Positions 17,714-26,285 are shown, counted from the stretch's first letter. The stretch is DNA of 64,000 nucleotides from Apibacter mensalis (GCF_001418685.1 NZ_LIVM01000005.1:1-64000); one strand, 5' to 3'. Notes: generated from the letters alone by a model not told the origin. Translations and numbers: made by a program.

Positions 17714-18316
17714 TTAAATTTTATTATTATAAATGAATGTTAAATTTTTAGTCTCAATCAATTTCCTTAAATTTAAAATTGCATACCTCATTCTACCTAA
17801 TGCCGTATTAATTCCTACGTTAGTTTCTTCAGCAATTTCTTTAAAACTTAAACCTTTATAAAACCGTAATTCCAAAACTTCTTTTTGGTCTTCTGAAAGT
17901 TCATTTATAAGCTTTTTAAGATCTAGATTAATTTGTTCATTTATCATTAAATCTTCTATGGAAAGCTCAGATACTTTCACAAAATCAAATATATTATAAT
18001 CCTCATGTTGCCCACTAGATTCATTAATTATTTTAGTTTTATTCGAAACTCTGAAATGATCGATTATTAAATTATGTGAAATTCTCAAAACCCATGGTAG
18101 AAACTTCCCTTCTTCATTATATTTTTTATCCTTAAGAGTTAATATAACTTTTATAAAAACATCTTGAAATAAATCTTCAGCTAATTCAGGATTATTAACC
18201 TTTCGATTAATATAATTAAATATCTTTAACTTATGTCTATCCAACAATGTTTTAAGAGCACTTTCATTTCCATTAATATAAGAATGAACTAATTCACAGT
18301 CAGTTCTTTTTATCAT
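17714..18316 (-). CDS. ECF-type RNA polymerase sigma factor
   Basis: The 200-residue protein is a group 4 (extracytoplasmic function) sigma factor. Region 2 is seen in LAEDLFQDVFIKVILTL and FLPWVLRISHNLIIDHFR. Region 4 is LPSEDQ-like (NELSEDQKEVLELRFYKGLSFKEIAE) with the helix-turn-helix ETNVGINTALGRMRYAILNLRK. No anti-sigma factor is adjacent on either side, unlike the usual FecIR-type Bacteroidota arrangement, so its control may be transcriptional. Intergenic regions of about 245 and 320 bases flank it, and I could not find a clear TAnnTTTG box upstream. Confidence 0.92.
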   Translation of the reverse strand: MIKRTDCELVHSYINGNESALKTLLDRHKLKIFNYINRKVNNPELAEDLFQDVFIKVILTLKDKKYNEEGKFLPWVLRISHNLIIDHFRVSNKTKIINESSGQHEDYNIFDFVKVSELSIEDLMINEQINLDLKKLINELSEDQKEVLELRFYKGLSFKEIAEETNVGINTALGRMRYAILNLRKLIETKNLTFIYNNKI

Positions 18317-18635
18317 TACTTATGATATTTGTTAGTTAATAGAGTAAAATTATATTCAATACATCTAATAATTTTAATTTTCTACTAAGACAACTTTCTT
18401 TAATGACAAATGTATATATAAAATTTTAAAAAAACCTAAAAAATGTTAAAAAAAATATAATACTACATTTATATGACATAAATTAATTTGTTTTTTTTTT
18501 ATTTATAAAAGGAATATATATTATTAATATGAAAATTTAATTTTAAGTCTGTAAAATCAAACATTTCGTATAAAGTAATATATTTTCAAAATATAGAACA
18601 AATTTATATATTGCAACTTGAAATCAAATATAAAT
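18317..18635. other. AT-rich divergent intergenic region
   Basis: About 320 bases between the divergent sigma-factor and START-like genes. I see no coding frame, hairpin or perfect TAnnTTTG box. A degenerate TATATATTG lies just before the START-like gene. Confidence 0.5.
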
Positions 18636-19016
18636 ATGAATAAAATAAAATACCAGCTAGAGTTTGCTATGAAATGTTCCACTACTCTTTTGTTTGAATA
18701 CATTGGAACTTCTTCAGGTATGAGCGAATGGTTAGCAGACGACGTTATAGAAAGAGGAGATAAATTTACTTTTGTTTGGGGTGATCAAGAAGAATCAGCC
18801 AATTTAATTAGGTATAAAGAGGAAACCTTTGTACGTTTCAGATGGGAAGAAGACGAAGGTACTAAATATTTTTGGGAATTAGCCATACATGTAGATGATG
18901 TAACCAGTGACGTAGCTCTTGTAATTACAGATTTTGCCGAAGAAAGTGATTTGGAGCATTCAAAATTATATTGGGAGAACTTAATTGACGACCTAAAAAA
19001 AATTATAGGTTCTTAA
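18636..19016 (+). CDS. START-like domain protein
   Basis: The 126-residue cytoplasmic protein resembles START/SRPBCC (AHSA1-like) domains: YQLEFAMKCSTTLLFEYIGT, then SGMSEWLADDV, FTFVWGDQEE and a C-terminal helix YWENLIDDLKKIIG. Such folds bind hydrophobic ligands or chaperones, and in Flavobacteriia this variant is a conserved protein of unknown job. I chose ATG 18636 because the protein begins there with a normal first beta strand; the TTG at 18618 would add six residues. The next gene on the same strand is an aminotransferase-fold protein 68 bases on. Confidence 0.8.
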   Translation: MNKIKYQLEFAMKCSTTLLFEYIGTSSGMSEWLADDVIERGDKFTFVWGDQEESANLIRYKEETFVRFRWEEDEGTKYFWELAIHVDDVTSDVALVITDFAEESDLEHSKLYWENLIDDLKKIIGS

Positions 19017-19075
19017 ATTATAGTTTAATATCCGGTATTAAGCTTATAAAAAGCTAGTAACACAAGAAATACTAT

Positions 19076-19083
19076 TATTTTTG
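19076..19083 (+). promoter_or_regulatory. -7-like box immediately before the aminotransferase-fold gene
   Basis: TATTTTTG matches TAnnTTTG but ends only one base before the ATG at 19085, so it would give a leaderless or internally initiated mRNA. Chance is a real alternative. Confidence 0.35.
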
Positions 19084-19084
19084 T

Positions 19085-19906
19085 ATGAAAGTTATTTTCA
19101 ATCAAAAATGCATTGAAGAAAATCAATTATTAATAAGTTACACTGAAAACGATTACTTTTCCGGTGATTATGTAAATGGTTTCTGTTGGCTGTTTCAAAA
19201 TAAGATTCTTTATTGGGAATGTGCTTATTTTCAATTGATGGCTTCCATGAGAAAAATGAGAATGGATATACCATTATCTTTTACTCCGGAATTATTTGAA
19301 AGCCAAATTAGAATACTCTCCGAAGAATGGGGGATTTCAGAAGGTAGAGTTAAAATTACGGTATATAGAAATTTACAAGATCACCACCCTTCATTTATAA
19401 TAAAATTTTTATCCCATAAAAATTTCTTTGTCAATACTGAAAATGAGATTGATATTTATAAGGAAATTTTTATTTATCCTAATTTATTGTCCGAATTATT
19501 AATTTTTCATCCTATTAATAGTATAGCTAAACAATACTCGAAAGAAAATGGTTTACAAGACGTTATGTTGCTAAATAATGAAAAAAGAATCGCAAGATCT
19601 GTTTTAGGTAATATATTTTTAATACGAGACAATATGATAGTTACCCCTCCAACAACAGAGGGTGCAACCCTATCCGTTTTAAAGAAAAATTATATTGTTT
19701 TTTTACGAGAAAAAACAAATTACATTTATAAAGAAGAGCCCATATCTCCTTTCGAAACTCAATTTGCTGACGAATTTTTTATCCTTAGTGATGAAAATGG
19801 AATAATGCCCATTAACCAATTTAGAAAAAAATCTTTTAAGAAAGATAAAACAAGTTTATTGACAAAAAAATTTATTGGCTATTCCTTAGAGCAAAACCCT
19901 ATATAA
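19085..19906 (+). CDS. aminotransferase class IV-fold protein, probably non-catalytic
   Basis: The 273-residue protein aligns by eye with class IV PLP aminotransferases (BCAT/PabC type): an N-terminal FxG-type start, a central YRNLQD, and NSIAKQYSKENGLQDVMLLN followed by LGNIFLI. At the place of the Schiff-base lysine (before the conserved Asn) there is His142 in FHPINS. The usual Glu before the GSNIF motif is Arg171 (ARSVLGNIF), and the late G-x-x-x-R phosphate-binding motif is absent. I infer a degenerate, possibly structural or regulatory, homologue. It follows the START-like gene on the same strand. Confidence 0.7.
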   Translation: MKVIFNQKCIEENQLLISYTENDYFSGDYVNGFCWLFQNKILYWECAYFQLMASMRKMRMDIPLSFTPELFESQIRILSEEWGISEGRVKITVYRNLQDHHPSFIIKFLSHKNFFVNTENEIDIYKEIFIYPNLLSELLIFHPINSIAKQYSKENGLQDVMLLNNEKRIARSVLGNIFLIRDNMIVTPPTTEGATLSVLKKNYIVFLREKTNYIYKEEPISPFETQFADEFFILSDENGIMPINQFRKKSFKKDKTSLLTKKFIGYSLEQNPI

Positions 19907-19923
19907 CTAATATAATTATAAAA

Positions 19924-20046
19924 AGAAAAAAGGTCGCATAAGCGACCTCAAACTAAAACCACAAAAAAATGAGAAAGCGATTACATTTAAGTAATCATGT
20001 CTTGAAAGATCATTAAAAATCTTTTTAAAGATATCTCTTACTTTCT
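19924..20046 (-). ncRNA. candidate structured small RNA
   Basis: On the minus strand a perfect -7 box (20052-20059) is followed about 110 bases later by a GGTCGC/GCGACC hairpin and a T-run (19924-19948). The RNA between can fold: AGAAAG at its 5' end pairs with CTTTCT (19972-19977), enclosing the hairpins ATCTTT/AAAGAT (20019-20032) and GATTAC/GTAATC (19979-19996). There is no coding frame. A 6S-type or other regulatory RNA is possible, but I cannot assign a family. The methylase gene upstream ends at 20178, so this could also be its long 3' UTR. Confidence 0.55.
19931..19948 (-). terminator. hairpin terminator of the candidate small RNA
   Basis: AGGTCGC/GCGACCT, a perfect 7-bp stem with a 4-base loop. 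Only the minus-strand sense has a T-run after it. Confidence 0.85.
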
Positions 20047-20051
20047 TGTTG

Positions 20052-20059
20052 CAAAAGTA
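20052..20059 (-). promoter_or_regulatory. -7 promoter box upstream of the candidate small RNA
   Basis: TACTTTTG followed by CA on the minus strand, a perfect TAnnTTTG. A TATTGAC stretch lies farther upstream but at about 30-base spacing, too long for a -33 box. Confidence 0.55.
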
Positions 20060-20177
20060 ATCGAAATATAGATCTATAAAGGCTTTTGTCAATAAAATTA
20101 TTTTATAGTGTAAATAGTACGTTTTTAATTGACCCTCAATTTTAAGTAGATAAACGCTCTAAAGTGTAAAATAAAAT

Positions 20178-20879
20178 TTAGGCTTGTATTATGAAAATGG
20201 TGGGTTCTTTATGAAAATTCGTTTTTTTAGATTTCCATTCTTTACAATACAGAGTTATTATAGATTCATTGGGAAGAGTTACGTTAGTAGCAATACATAA
20301 AGATGTTTTTGGATTTAGGTATTTAATTAAATCATCAAATAAAGCTTGATTTCGGTATGGCGTTTCCATAAATATTTGCGAAGAACCCTGATTTCTGCTT
20401 ATTTTTTCAAGATTTAATATAATTTTCTTTCTCTCAGATGAATCTATGGGTAAATATCCATTAAATGCAAATTTTTGGCCATTCAATCCACTAGCAATCA
20501 AGGCCAATATGATAGAGGAAGGCCCATTTATCGGCACCACTCGTATATCATTTCTATGACACCAAGAAACTAAAATGTTACCCGGATCTGCTATGCAAGG
20601 CAATCCTGCTTCAGAAATTAAACCAACATCCTCCCCTTTTTTCAACGGCTGCGAAAGATAATCCAACTCTTCTTCCGTTGTTCTTTTATCTAAAATAGAA
20701 AAACTTAAACCGCTTTGAGGTATTTCCGGACATAAATATTTGACAAATTTTCTTGCCGATTTTTGATTTTCAGCCACAAAAAATTTTATTGTTCTCAATA
20801 ATTCGATTTCTTTCGGGGAAAATATATCTTTAGGTGATGTTTCACCAAGATAGGCAGGAAGTAAATATAAAACAGCCAT
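20178..20879 (-). CDS. tetrapyrrole-methylase-fold SAM methyltransferase, RsmI-like
   Basis: This 233-residue protein has the tetrapyrrole-methylase fold used by RsmI, which 2'-O-methylates C1402 of 16S rRNA. Seen: LYLLPAYLGE at the N-terminus, AENQKSARKFVKYL, the SAM-binding signature GLISEAGLPCIADPGN, INGPSSIILALIASGL and FMETPYRNQALF. It departs from canonical RsmI at the N-terminus (PAYLGE rather than PTPIGNL) and lacks its C-terminal extension. Flavobacteriia often carry both RsmI and this shorter paralogue, so I give no gene symbol. It sits 5 bp after gldG on the same strand. Confidence 0.85.
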   Translation of the reverse strand: MAVLYLLPAYLGETSPKDIFSPKEIELLRTIKFFVAENQKSARKFVKYLCPEIPQSGLSFSILDKRTTEEELDYLSQPLKKGEDVGLISEAGLPCIADPGNILVSWCHRNDIRVVPINGPSSIILALIASGLNGQKFAFNGYLPIDSSERKKIILNLEKISRNQGSSQIFMETPYRNQALFDDLIKYLNPKTSLCIATNVTLPNESIITLYCKEWKSKKTNFHKEPTIFIIQA

Positions 20880-20884
20880 CCTTT

Positions 20885-22558
20885 TTAACTACTAAATTTT
20901 TTTCTTCTTACAAATATAAATAAACCTCCTACTATACTAACCAAAATTATAGGAACACACAAATTCAACCATTGCCAATAAGATTTATCCTGAGCTATGA
21001 GGGGTTTATTCAGCATTCTCATTTGAACTGTTCTGTTTCTTAAAAGCATTAAACCATGGTCATCTAATAAATAATCCAAGGCATTAATCAAAAACTCCTC
21101 ATTGCCATAAGTAATACCTGTAGAATAATCAAAACCTAAAGGTAACGGTTGCCCTTTAATTACTTGATTTCTTGCTATATCCCCATCGGATATAACAATC
21201 ATTTTATTATTTTTTGATTGATTTACAAAATTTTTAATCCCCTTAGACTCTATTCTGTCTTTATACGCCGAGGTAAATTTACCTTCCAACAAAACCGCTA
21301 TTATCTTAGATCCTTTGTTAAATACATTTCTGTAAATGCTATCTCTTACTGATATTTTTGCTTCTTCAAGTGATATATATGAGGGTACTCCTTGTAGGCC
21401 GGTATAGGGTGAACTTTGATAGAGAATTGTTTTTTTTATTCCGGGGGTATCCAAGGTATCAATGGAGGTAGGGAACTGAAAGGAAACTGGATTAATATTT
21501 TTGGTTATCGGGTGATTATTTAAAGAAAATCCCATGGGAAAATACACCCAAGGCACTCTTGCATTTTGAGCATTTCCTTGAACCTCCCCTACCTGTAAAT
21601 TTATATACGTCGGATTTTTAATATCTTTAATAATTCCGGAATTAATCCTTATACCGTAAGAAAATAATAAATCAGTCAAATTAAGCTCGTACGGGTAGGC
21701 CAATATTTTACTTGACTTAAGTAAAGTATCCATTTCGGCATTTACTTGATCTATTGCCCATAGAGTTTTCCCTCCATTCATAATATATTGGTCAATAGTT
21801 ATTTTTTCCTCATCTGTAAATGCTTTTCTTGGTTTGGCAATAAGTATGGCCTCGTATTTTTTCAGAGTGGGTAAATCCTGCAAAGTTAACGTTTGACTAT
21901 CTTTAGGAAAAATAGGACCGAAATTATAATTCTGAATGATTCTGTTAGCCAAGCTAAACATTTCCAGTCTATTCAATTCTTTTTGATTTACTAAAATACC
22001 TACATTTTTCAAACGTTCATTAGATAACTTATCCACGGCACTTATGAAACCGTATTCCAGATTTTCAATTGATTTGGCCATTTGTTCATCTCCCGTTACA
22101 CCTGTCTGAGAAATTATTAATGGAACTGTATGTCCAAAGCCTTTATATTTTATGGTAGCATAAGGGAATAAAATTATTTGAGATGATACCCCATCTTTTT
22201 CAACTCGCAATGCTGATGGAGACATTCCCATAGCTTGTAGAGTATCTTGAGATAATTTTTCCTTAATTGGATCAACTAACTGATAATTAATATTTGAATT
22301 TATCCTTTTAAATTCGTCCAACAAGCTTAGTGTTTCGGACTGAAGTTGTTTAAAATCTGCCGGAAAATCTCCTTCCAAATAAACATCAATGTCCATTGGT
22401 GCATCAATTTTTTGTAATAATTGACGGGTATTTTCAGTTAACGTATATCTTTTATCCGAAGTTAAATCTAACCTTTTATAAATAGATCCAATAGCTAAAA
22501 AAAGCCCTCCTATAAGTAGGGTTACTAAACTTATATTTATCTTTTTAAAGAATTTCAT
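20885..22558 (-). CDS. gldG: gliding motility-associated ABC transporter subunit GldG
   Basis: The 557-residue membrane protein matches GldG, the substrate-binding-like partner of the GldA-GldF ABC complex required for Flavobacterium gliding. One N-terminal helix (ISLVTLLIGGLFLAIGSIY) is followed by the conserved KRYTLTENTRQLLQKIDAP, then VYLEGDFPADFKQL, an IFT/ABC-type domain in the middle, and a C-terminal helix (LCVPIILVSIVGGLFIFVRR). The start overlaps the gldF stop (ATGA), so the two are coupled. gldA, the ATPase, is not in this window. An RsmI-like gene follows after 5 bp. Confidence 0.93.
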   Translation of the reverse strand: MKFFKKINISLVTLLIGGLFLAIGSIYKRLDLTSDKRYTLTENTRQLLQKIDAPMDIDVYLEGDFPADFKQLQSETLSLLDEFKRINSNINYQLVDPIKEKLSQDTLQAMGMSPSALRVEKDGVSSQIILFPYATIKYKGFGHTVPLIISQTGVTGDEQMAKSIENLEYGFISAVDKLSNERLKNVGILVNQKELNRLEMFSLANRIIQNYNFGPIFPKDSQTLTLQDLPTLKKYEAILIAKPRKAFTDEEKITIDQYIMNGGKTLWAIDQVNAEMDTLLKSSKILAYPYELNLTDLLFSYGIRINSGIIKDIKNPTYINLQVGEVQGNAQNARVPWVYFPMGFSLNNHPITKNINPVSFQFPTSIDTLDTPGIKKTILYQSSPYTGLQGVPSYISLEEAKISVRDSIYRNVFNKGSKIIAVLLEGKFTSAYKDRIESKGIKNFVNQSKNNKMIVISDGDIARNQVIKGQPLPLGFDYSTGITYGNEEFLINALDYLLDDHGLMLLRNRTVQMRMLNKPLIAQDKSYWQWLNLCVPIILVSIVGGLFIFVRRKKFSS

Positions 22559-23286
22559 GACTTTTTGCTGTTAATTAACCGTATTGATAATAAAATAAAT
22601 ACAACCATTACAATGATAAAATATCCTATGTCTCTTGTATCTACTATCCCTTTAGTAAAGCTGGTATAGTGTTGAAAAAATCCTATTTTTTGTAAGGTAT
22701 AATCCCAATTTCCTAAAAGATTATACGACGCCAAATTTTCAAATCCATAAAAGCAAAAAAAACAAAAAACGACACCGGTAACAAACGCTAATATTTGATT
22801 CTTTACTAATGATGAAGAAAAAATTCCGATGGAAGCAAAAGTCATGGACAAAAAAAGTAATCCGATATATCCGCTAACAATTATTCCTAAATCTATATTT
22901 CCCTCCGGTATACTTAATCTATAAATAGTATATACATACGTAAAGGTAGGTAGTAAAGAAAATAAAACTAATATCAGAATTGCCCAATATTTTCCTAAGA
23001 CAATGGATGATACAGATAATGGTTGAGAAAATAGCCATATCAAGGTTCCATTCTGCTGTTCTTCCGCTATGCTTTTCATAGTCAATGCCGGTAACAAAAA
23101 CATTAATATCCATGGGGCAAGTATAAAGAAGTTATTTAAAGTAGCCAATCCTATATTGAAAACATTAAATTCATTATCGAAAAACCATAAAAATAATGAA
23201 GAGATCAATAGGAAAGAAGCCGATACTACGTAAGCTCCTAAAGTCCCAAAATATGCCCAAAGCTCTTTTTTAAAGATTGAAAACAT
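22555..23286 (-). CDS. gldF: gliding motility-associated ABC transporter permease GldF
   Basis: The 243-residue protein is an ABC-2 type permease with six hydrophobic segments. It starts FKKELWAYFGTLGAYVV, with FLLPALTMKSIAEEQQNGTLIWLFSQPLS in the first third, typical of ABC-2 permeases and GldF. It would form the membrane channel of the GldA-GldF-GldG complex in the inner membrane, important for gliding in Flavobacterium although its substrate is unknown. It overlaps gldG by four bases and lies 7 bp after hemJ on the same strand. Confidence 0.93.
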   Translation of the reverse strand: MFSIFKKELWAYFGTLGAYVVSASFLLISSLFLWFFDNEFNVFNIGLATLNNFFILAPWILMFLLPALTMKSIAEEQQNGTLIWLFSQPLSVSSIVLGKYWAILILVLFSLLPTFTYVYTIYRLSIPEGNIDLGIIVSGYIGLLFLSMTFASIGIFSSSLVKNQILAFVTGVVFCFFCFYGFENLASYNLLGNWDYTLQKIGFFQHYTSFTKGIVDTRDIGYFIIVMVVFILLSIRLINSKKS

Positions 23287-23293
23287 GTTATTT

Positions 23294-23866
23294 TTATTTT
23301 TTCTTTTTTCTGTTTACCAATTTTACAACCAACATAATCACAATAACTAAAACAATAAAACTTATCAATAAGCTTAGCCACATTCCCATAAAATATTGTT
23401 TATAAATAACTATAAATATAACGGCAAATAAAATAATGGTAGCAACTTCATTCATCATTCTGAGTCTGACGGATGTAGTGTTAAATTTTCCTGCCTTTAT
23501 TCTCCTAATGCTTCTCCAACTCCAATAATGATATAGAGCTAGAGCTCCAACAAAACCCAGTTTGATATGAAACCATGGTTCTCTTAAAATATAAAACGTA
23601 ACATCCCCTCGGGTGTTAATCATCATTAGTATTCCGGTAATAAGCATTATAATTCCTGCCGGAACGGTTATTATATCCCATAAACGTGAAATCATATAAA
23701 TGTATTGCTTTCTAAGAATCTGCCCTTCAACCTCTGATTTTTCTTGGGTATCAATAAAATAAACGAATAAACGTATTAAATAAAAAATCCCCGCAAAATA
23801 GCTTACCATAAAAATAATGTGAATCGCTTTTAAGGCAAAATAACTGGGAATATCAGGAATATGCAT
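23294..23866 (-). CDS. hemJ: protoporphyrinogen IX oxidase, HemJ/CopD type
   Basis: This 190-residue protein with four to five membrane helices matches HemJ, which oxidises protoporphyrinogen IX to protoporphyrin IX late in haem synthesis. Seen: AIHIIFMVSYFAGIFYLIRLFVYF at the N-terminus with the conserved His, WDIITVPAGIIMLITGILMM, and PWFHIKLGFVGALALYHYW with the second conserved His and Lys. Related CopD proteins share the fold, but these motifs favour HemJ. It is 7 bp upstream of gldF and may be cotranscribed, although the functions are unrelated. Confidence 0.9.
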   Translation of the reverse strand: MHIPDIPSYFALKAIHIIFMVSYFAGIFYLIRLFVYFIDTQEKSEVEGQILRKQYIYMISRLWDIITVPAGIIMLITGILMMINTRGDVTFYILREPWFHIKLGFVGALALYHYWSWRSIRRIKAGKFNTTSVRLRMMNEVATIILFAVIFIVIYKQYFMGMWLSLLISFIVLVIVIMLVVKLVNRKKKK

Positions 23867-24199
23867 TATATAATAAATTTTGATTGCGAATTTAATAAAT
23901 TTAATATTATCAATTTCTTTATAAAATATACTCGTGTAAAGCTTATTTATAATAACCGTATATAGATAAGCTAAGATTGGAATACTATCTGATACTGACT
24001 TTTCTTATCAAATAAAAAACTGACTAAACCAATTTTACCTTCTTTCCTATATTTAAATAGAATTATAAAAACAACCATTATACTGAATAAATGAAAATTT
24101 TTAGGCATTTTTTTTGAAAATATTTTTAAACATATACTTAAAATAGCATACATTAGTATCAGAAATTGTATTATTATTTCATTTAATTAATCATTTATA
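23867..24199. other. intergenic region between divergent hemJ and yagU-like genes
   Basis: About 330 bases with no supported gene. A 60-codon minus-strand frame (23971-24153) exists but has no promoter, no start context and no recognisable product. A minus-strand TAAATTCG, one base off consensus, may serve hemJ. Confidence 0.5.
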
Positions 24200-24207
24200 T
24201 AATTTTG
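24200..24207 (+). promoter_or_regulatory. -7 promoter box for the yagU-like gene
   Basis: TAATTTTG, a perfect TAnnTTTG, ends 3 bases before the ATG at 24211. If real, the mRNA is leaderless or nearly so. The TTG in the box is the start of the longest reading frame. Confidence 0.5.
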
Positions 24208-24210
24208 TTT

Positions 24211-24750
24211 ATGAAAAATACTTTACATCCTAAGAAAAATGTTGCCATATTGGTAGGAGTACTATCCGGGATCATTTCAGGATTTATTAAATTCGGTTGG
24301 GAAGTCCCATTCCCTCCCCGCACGCCCGAAAGAGATATGACTAATCCTCCACAGCATCTCCTGGAACAACTAGGAATGTCTCACGATCTGTCCCATCTCG
24401 TGTACTATTTTAATGATAATCCGCGTCCAATTATGAGCTTTATTACTCATTTTACATTTTCAATTGTTTGTGCAATAGTATATTGTGTAGTTGCAGAATA
24501 TCATCCTAAAATAAAACTATGGCAAGGAACCGTTTTTGGTGTATTTATTTACGTATTATTCCATATCATCATAATGCCTATAATGGGAACTGTACCAGCT
24601 CCGTGGGATCAACCATTTGCAGAACATTTCTCTGAATTCTTTGGACATGCTTTTTGGACCTGGATTATTGAAATTACACGTAGAGATTTAAGAAACCGTA
24701 TCACAAAAGAACCGGACTCTGAAATTCCTCTTACGGCCCCTTTCAGATAA
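24211..24750 (+). CDS. YagU family membrane protein (DUF1440)
   Basis: The 179-residue protein matches the YagU family: NVAILVGVLSGIISGFIKFGWEVPFPPRTPERD at the start, then a PPQHLLEQLG stretch, and three further membrane helices including GVFIYVLFHIIIMPIMGTVPAPWDQPF and FFGHAFWTWIIE. E. coli YagU is an inner-membrane protein linked to acid survival; the molecular function is unknown. The gene is monocistronic, with a promoter box directly before the ATG and a strong hairpin after. I start at ATG 24211 rather than the TTG six bases upstream, which belongs to the box. Confidence 0.85.
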   Translation: MKNTLHPKKNVAILVGVLSGIISGFIKFGWEVPFPPRTPERDMTNPPQHLLEQLGMSHDLSHLVYYFNDNPRPIMSFITHFTFSIVCAIVYCVVAEYHPKIKLWQGTVFGVFIYVLFHIIIMPIMGTVPAPWDQPFAEHFSEFFGHAFWTWIIEITRRDLRNRITKEPDSEIPLTAPFR

Positions 24751-24774
24751 AATTTAGAGTTCATACATAAGTAT

Positions 24775-24808
24775 AAAAAAAGGAGCATAAAAATACGCTC
24801 CTTTTTTT
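24775..24808 (+). terminator. hairpin terminator after the yagU-like gene
   Basis: A-run plus GGAGC pairs with GCTCC plus T-run, with a 10-base loop. Confidence 0.9.
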
Positions 24809-24888
24809 TATACTTTTTCCTTACAAATTTCAGATGTTAAGATAGTAAAACTTACTACATGAGCCTGTTAAAAATGAAAACAATTCTA

Positions 24889-24896
24889 TACCTTTG
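24889..24896 (+). promoter_or_regulatory. -7 promoter box for hisS
   Basis: TACCTTTG, a perfect TAnnTTTG, 24 bases before the hisS ATG. TGTT rather than TTTG lies at the -33 spacing. Confidence 0.65.
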
Positions 24897-24920
24897 TTTT
24901 AATTAATAAGAAATATAGAA

Positions 24921-26285
24921 ATGAAACCCGGAATTCCTAAAGGCACGAGAGATTTTACCTCCAAAGAATTACAAAAGAGAAGATACATAATCAGTAAACT
25001 ACAGTCCAACTTTGAGAAATCTTGTTTTCTACCGCTGGAAACACCCTCCTTTGAAAATTTAGATACGCTAACCGGTAAATATGGAGAAGAAGGAGACCGC
25101 CTGATTTTTAAAATACTAAACAGTGGCGATTTTTTAGCCGAAGCTAAAAAAAAGAATCCTGATATGTCTCAATGGAAATCTAAAAATATTACCGGATCCA
25201 TTTCTGAAAAGGCTTTACGATATGACCTTACCGTTCCTTTTGCCCGTTATGTAGCCATGAATCATGGGCAGCTTTCCTTACCTTTTAAACGTTATCAAAT
25301 ACAACCCGTATGGAGAGCAGATCGTCCTCAAAAAGGACGATATCGTGAATTTTATCAATGTGACGCAGATATTGTCGGCTCGACCAGTTTATGGCATGAA
25401 GTAAGTCTTACCTTATTATATGATTCCACTTTTGCAGATTTAAATATTCCTATTGAAATTCACATAAACAATAGAAAGTTGTTGGCTGCTATTGCTCAAT
25501 ATGCATCTATTGAAAATCAATTGATCGATTTTACAGTCGCTTTAGACAAACTGGATAAAATTGGAATAGATAAAGTTCTGGAAGAGATGTCTAATAAAGG
25601 CATTGGACAGAATTCTCTTCAAAAGCTAATCCCACTCATTGAGCTTTCAGGAAATTTCGAAGAAAAAATTTCACAGCTAAAAGATATACTCATAGATATT
25701 GAAATAGGACAAGAAGGAATTTCTGAGATGGAATTTGTTTACAGCCAGGTAAATGAAATAGGTCTTACATCTGCTGAACTGATCTTCAACCTTACCTTAG
25801 CCAGAGGGTTGGATTATTATACCGGAACTATTTATGAAGTTAAAGCTAAAAATATTTCTTTGGGATCTATAGGAGGAGGTGGACGTTATGATAACCTCAC
25901 CGGAATATTTGGTGTTAAAAATATGCCGGGCGTTGGTATTTCTTTCGGTTTAGAACGTATATATCTGGTAATGGAAGAACTCAACCTCTTCCCCAAATCT
26001 ACTTTACATCAAAAACAAATTCTGTTTTTCAATTTTGGAGACAAGGAATGCCTTCAAGCATTGAAACTCATTAAGGAATTAAGAAGTAAAAACATTGCTT
26101 GTGATTTATATCCTGAAAAATCTAAATTGCAAAAACAATTTACCTACGCTGAAAAAAAAGAAATAGCTTTTGTAGCCTTTTATGGAGAAGATGAAATCAA
26201 TACGAACACAATAACATTGAAAAATATTAAAACAGGTGCTCAAAAAAACTTATCTATTGAAGAAATTGAAGAATTCTTATCTTAA
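24921..26285 (+). CDS. hisS: histidyl-tRNA synthetase
   Basis: This 454-residue class II synthetase charges tRNA-His. It begins [11 protein letters not shown]. Motif 1 lies in [27 protein letters not shown], motif 2 is [11 protein letters not shown] then [28 protein letters not shown], the histidine-binding HisA signature is [14 protein letters not shown], and motif 3 is [11 protein letters not shown]. The C-terminal anticodon-binding domain starts near residue 365 ([10 protein letters not shown]). Length is typical of the Bacteroidota form. It has its own promoter box. Confidence 0.97.
   Translation: MKPGIPKGTRDFTSKELQKRRYIISKLQSNFEKSCFLPLETPSFENLDTLTGKYGEEGDRLIFKILNSGDFLAEAKKKNPDMSQWKSKNITGSISEKALRYDLTVPFARYVAMNHGQLSLPFKRYQIQPVWRADRPQKGRYREFYQCDADIVGSTSLWHEVSLTLLYDSTFADLNIPIEIHINNRKLLAAIAQYASIENQLIDFTVALDKLDKIGIDKVLEEMSNKGIGQNSLQKLIPLIELSGNFEEKISQLKDILIDIEIGQEGISEMEFVYSQVNEIGLTSAELIFNLTLARGLDYYTGTIYEVKAKNISLGSIGGGGRYDNLTGIFGVKNMPGVGISFGLERIYLVMEELNLFPKSTLHQKQILFFNFGDKECLQALKLIKELRSKNIACDLYPEKSKLQKQFTYAEKKEIAFVAFYGEDEINTNTITLKNIKTGAQKNLSIEEIEEFLS

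Noticed and set aside
23971-24153. 60-codon minus-strand frame between hemJ and the yagU-like gene
   Set aside because: One hydrophobic stretch but no promoter, homology or convincing start. In DNA this AT-rich such frames occur by chance.
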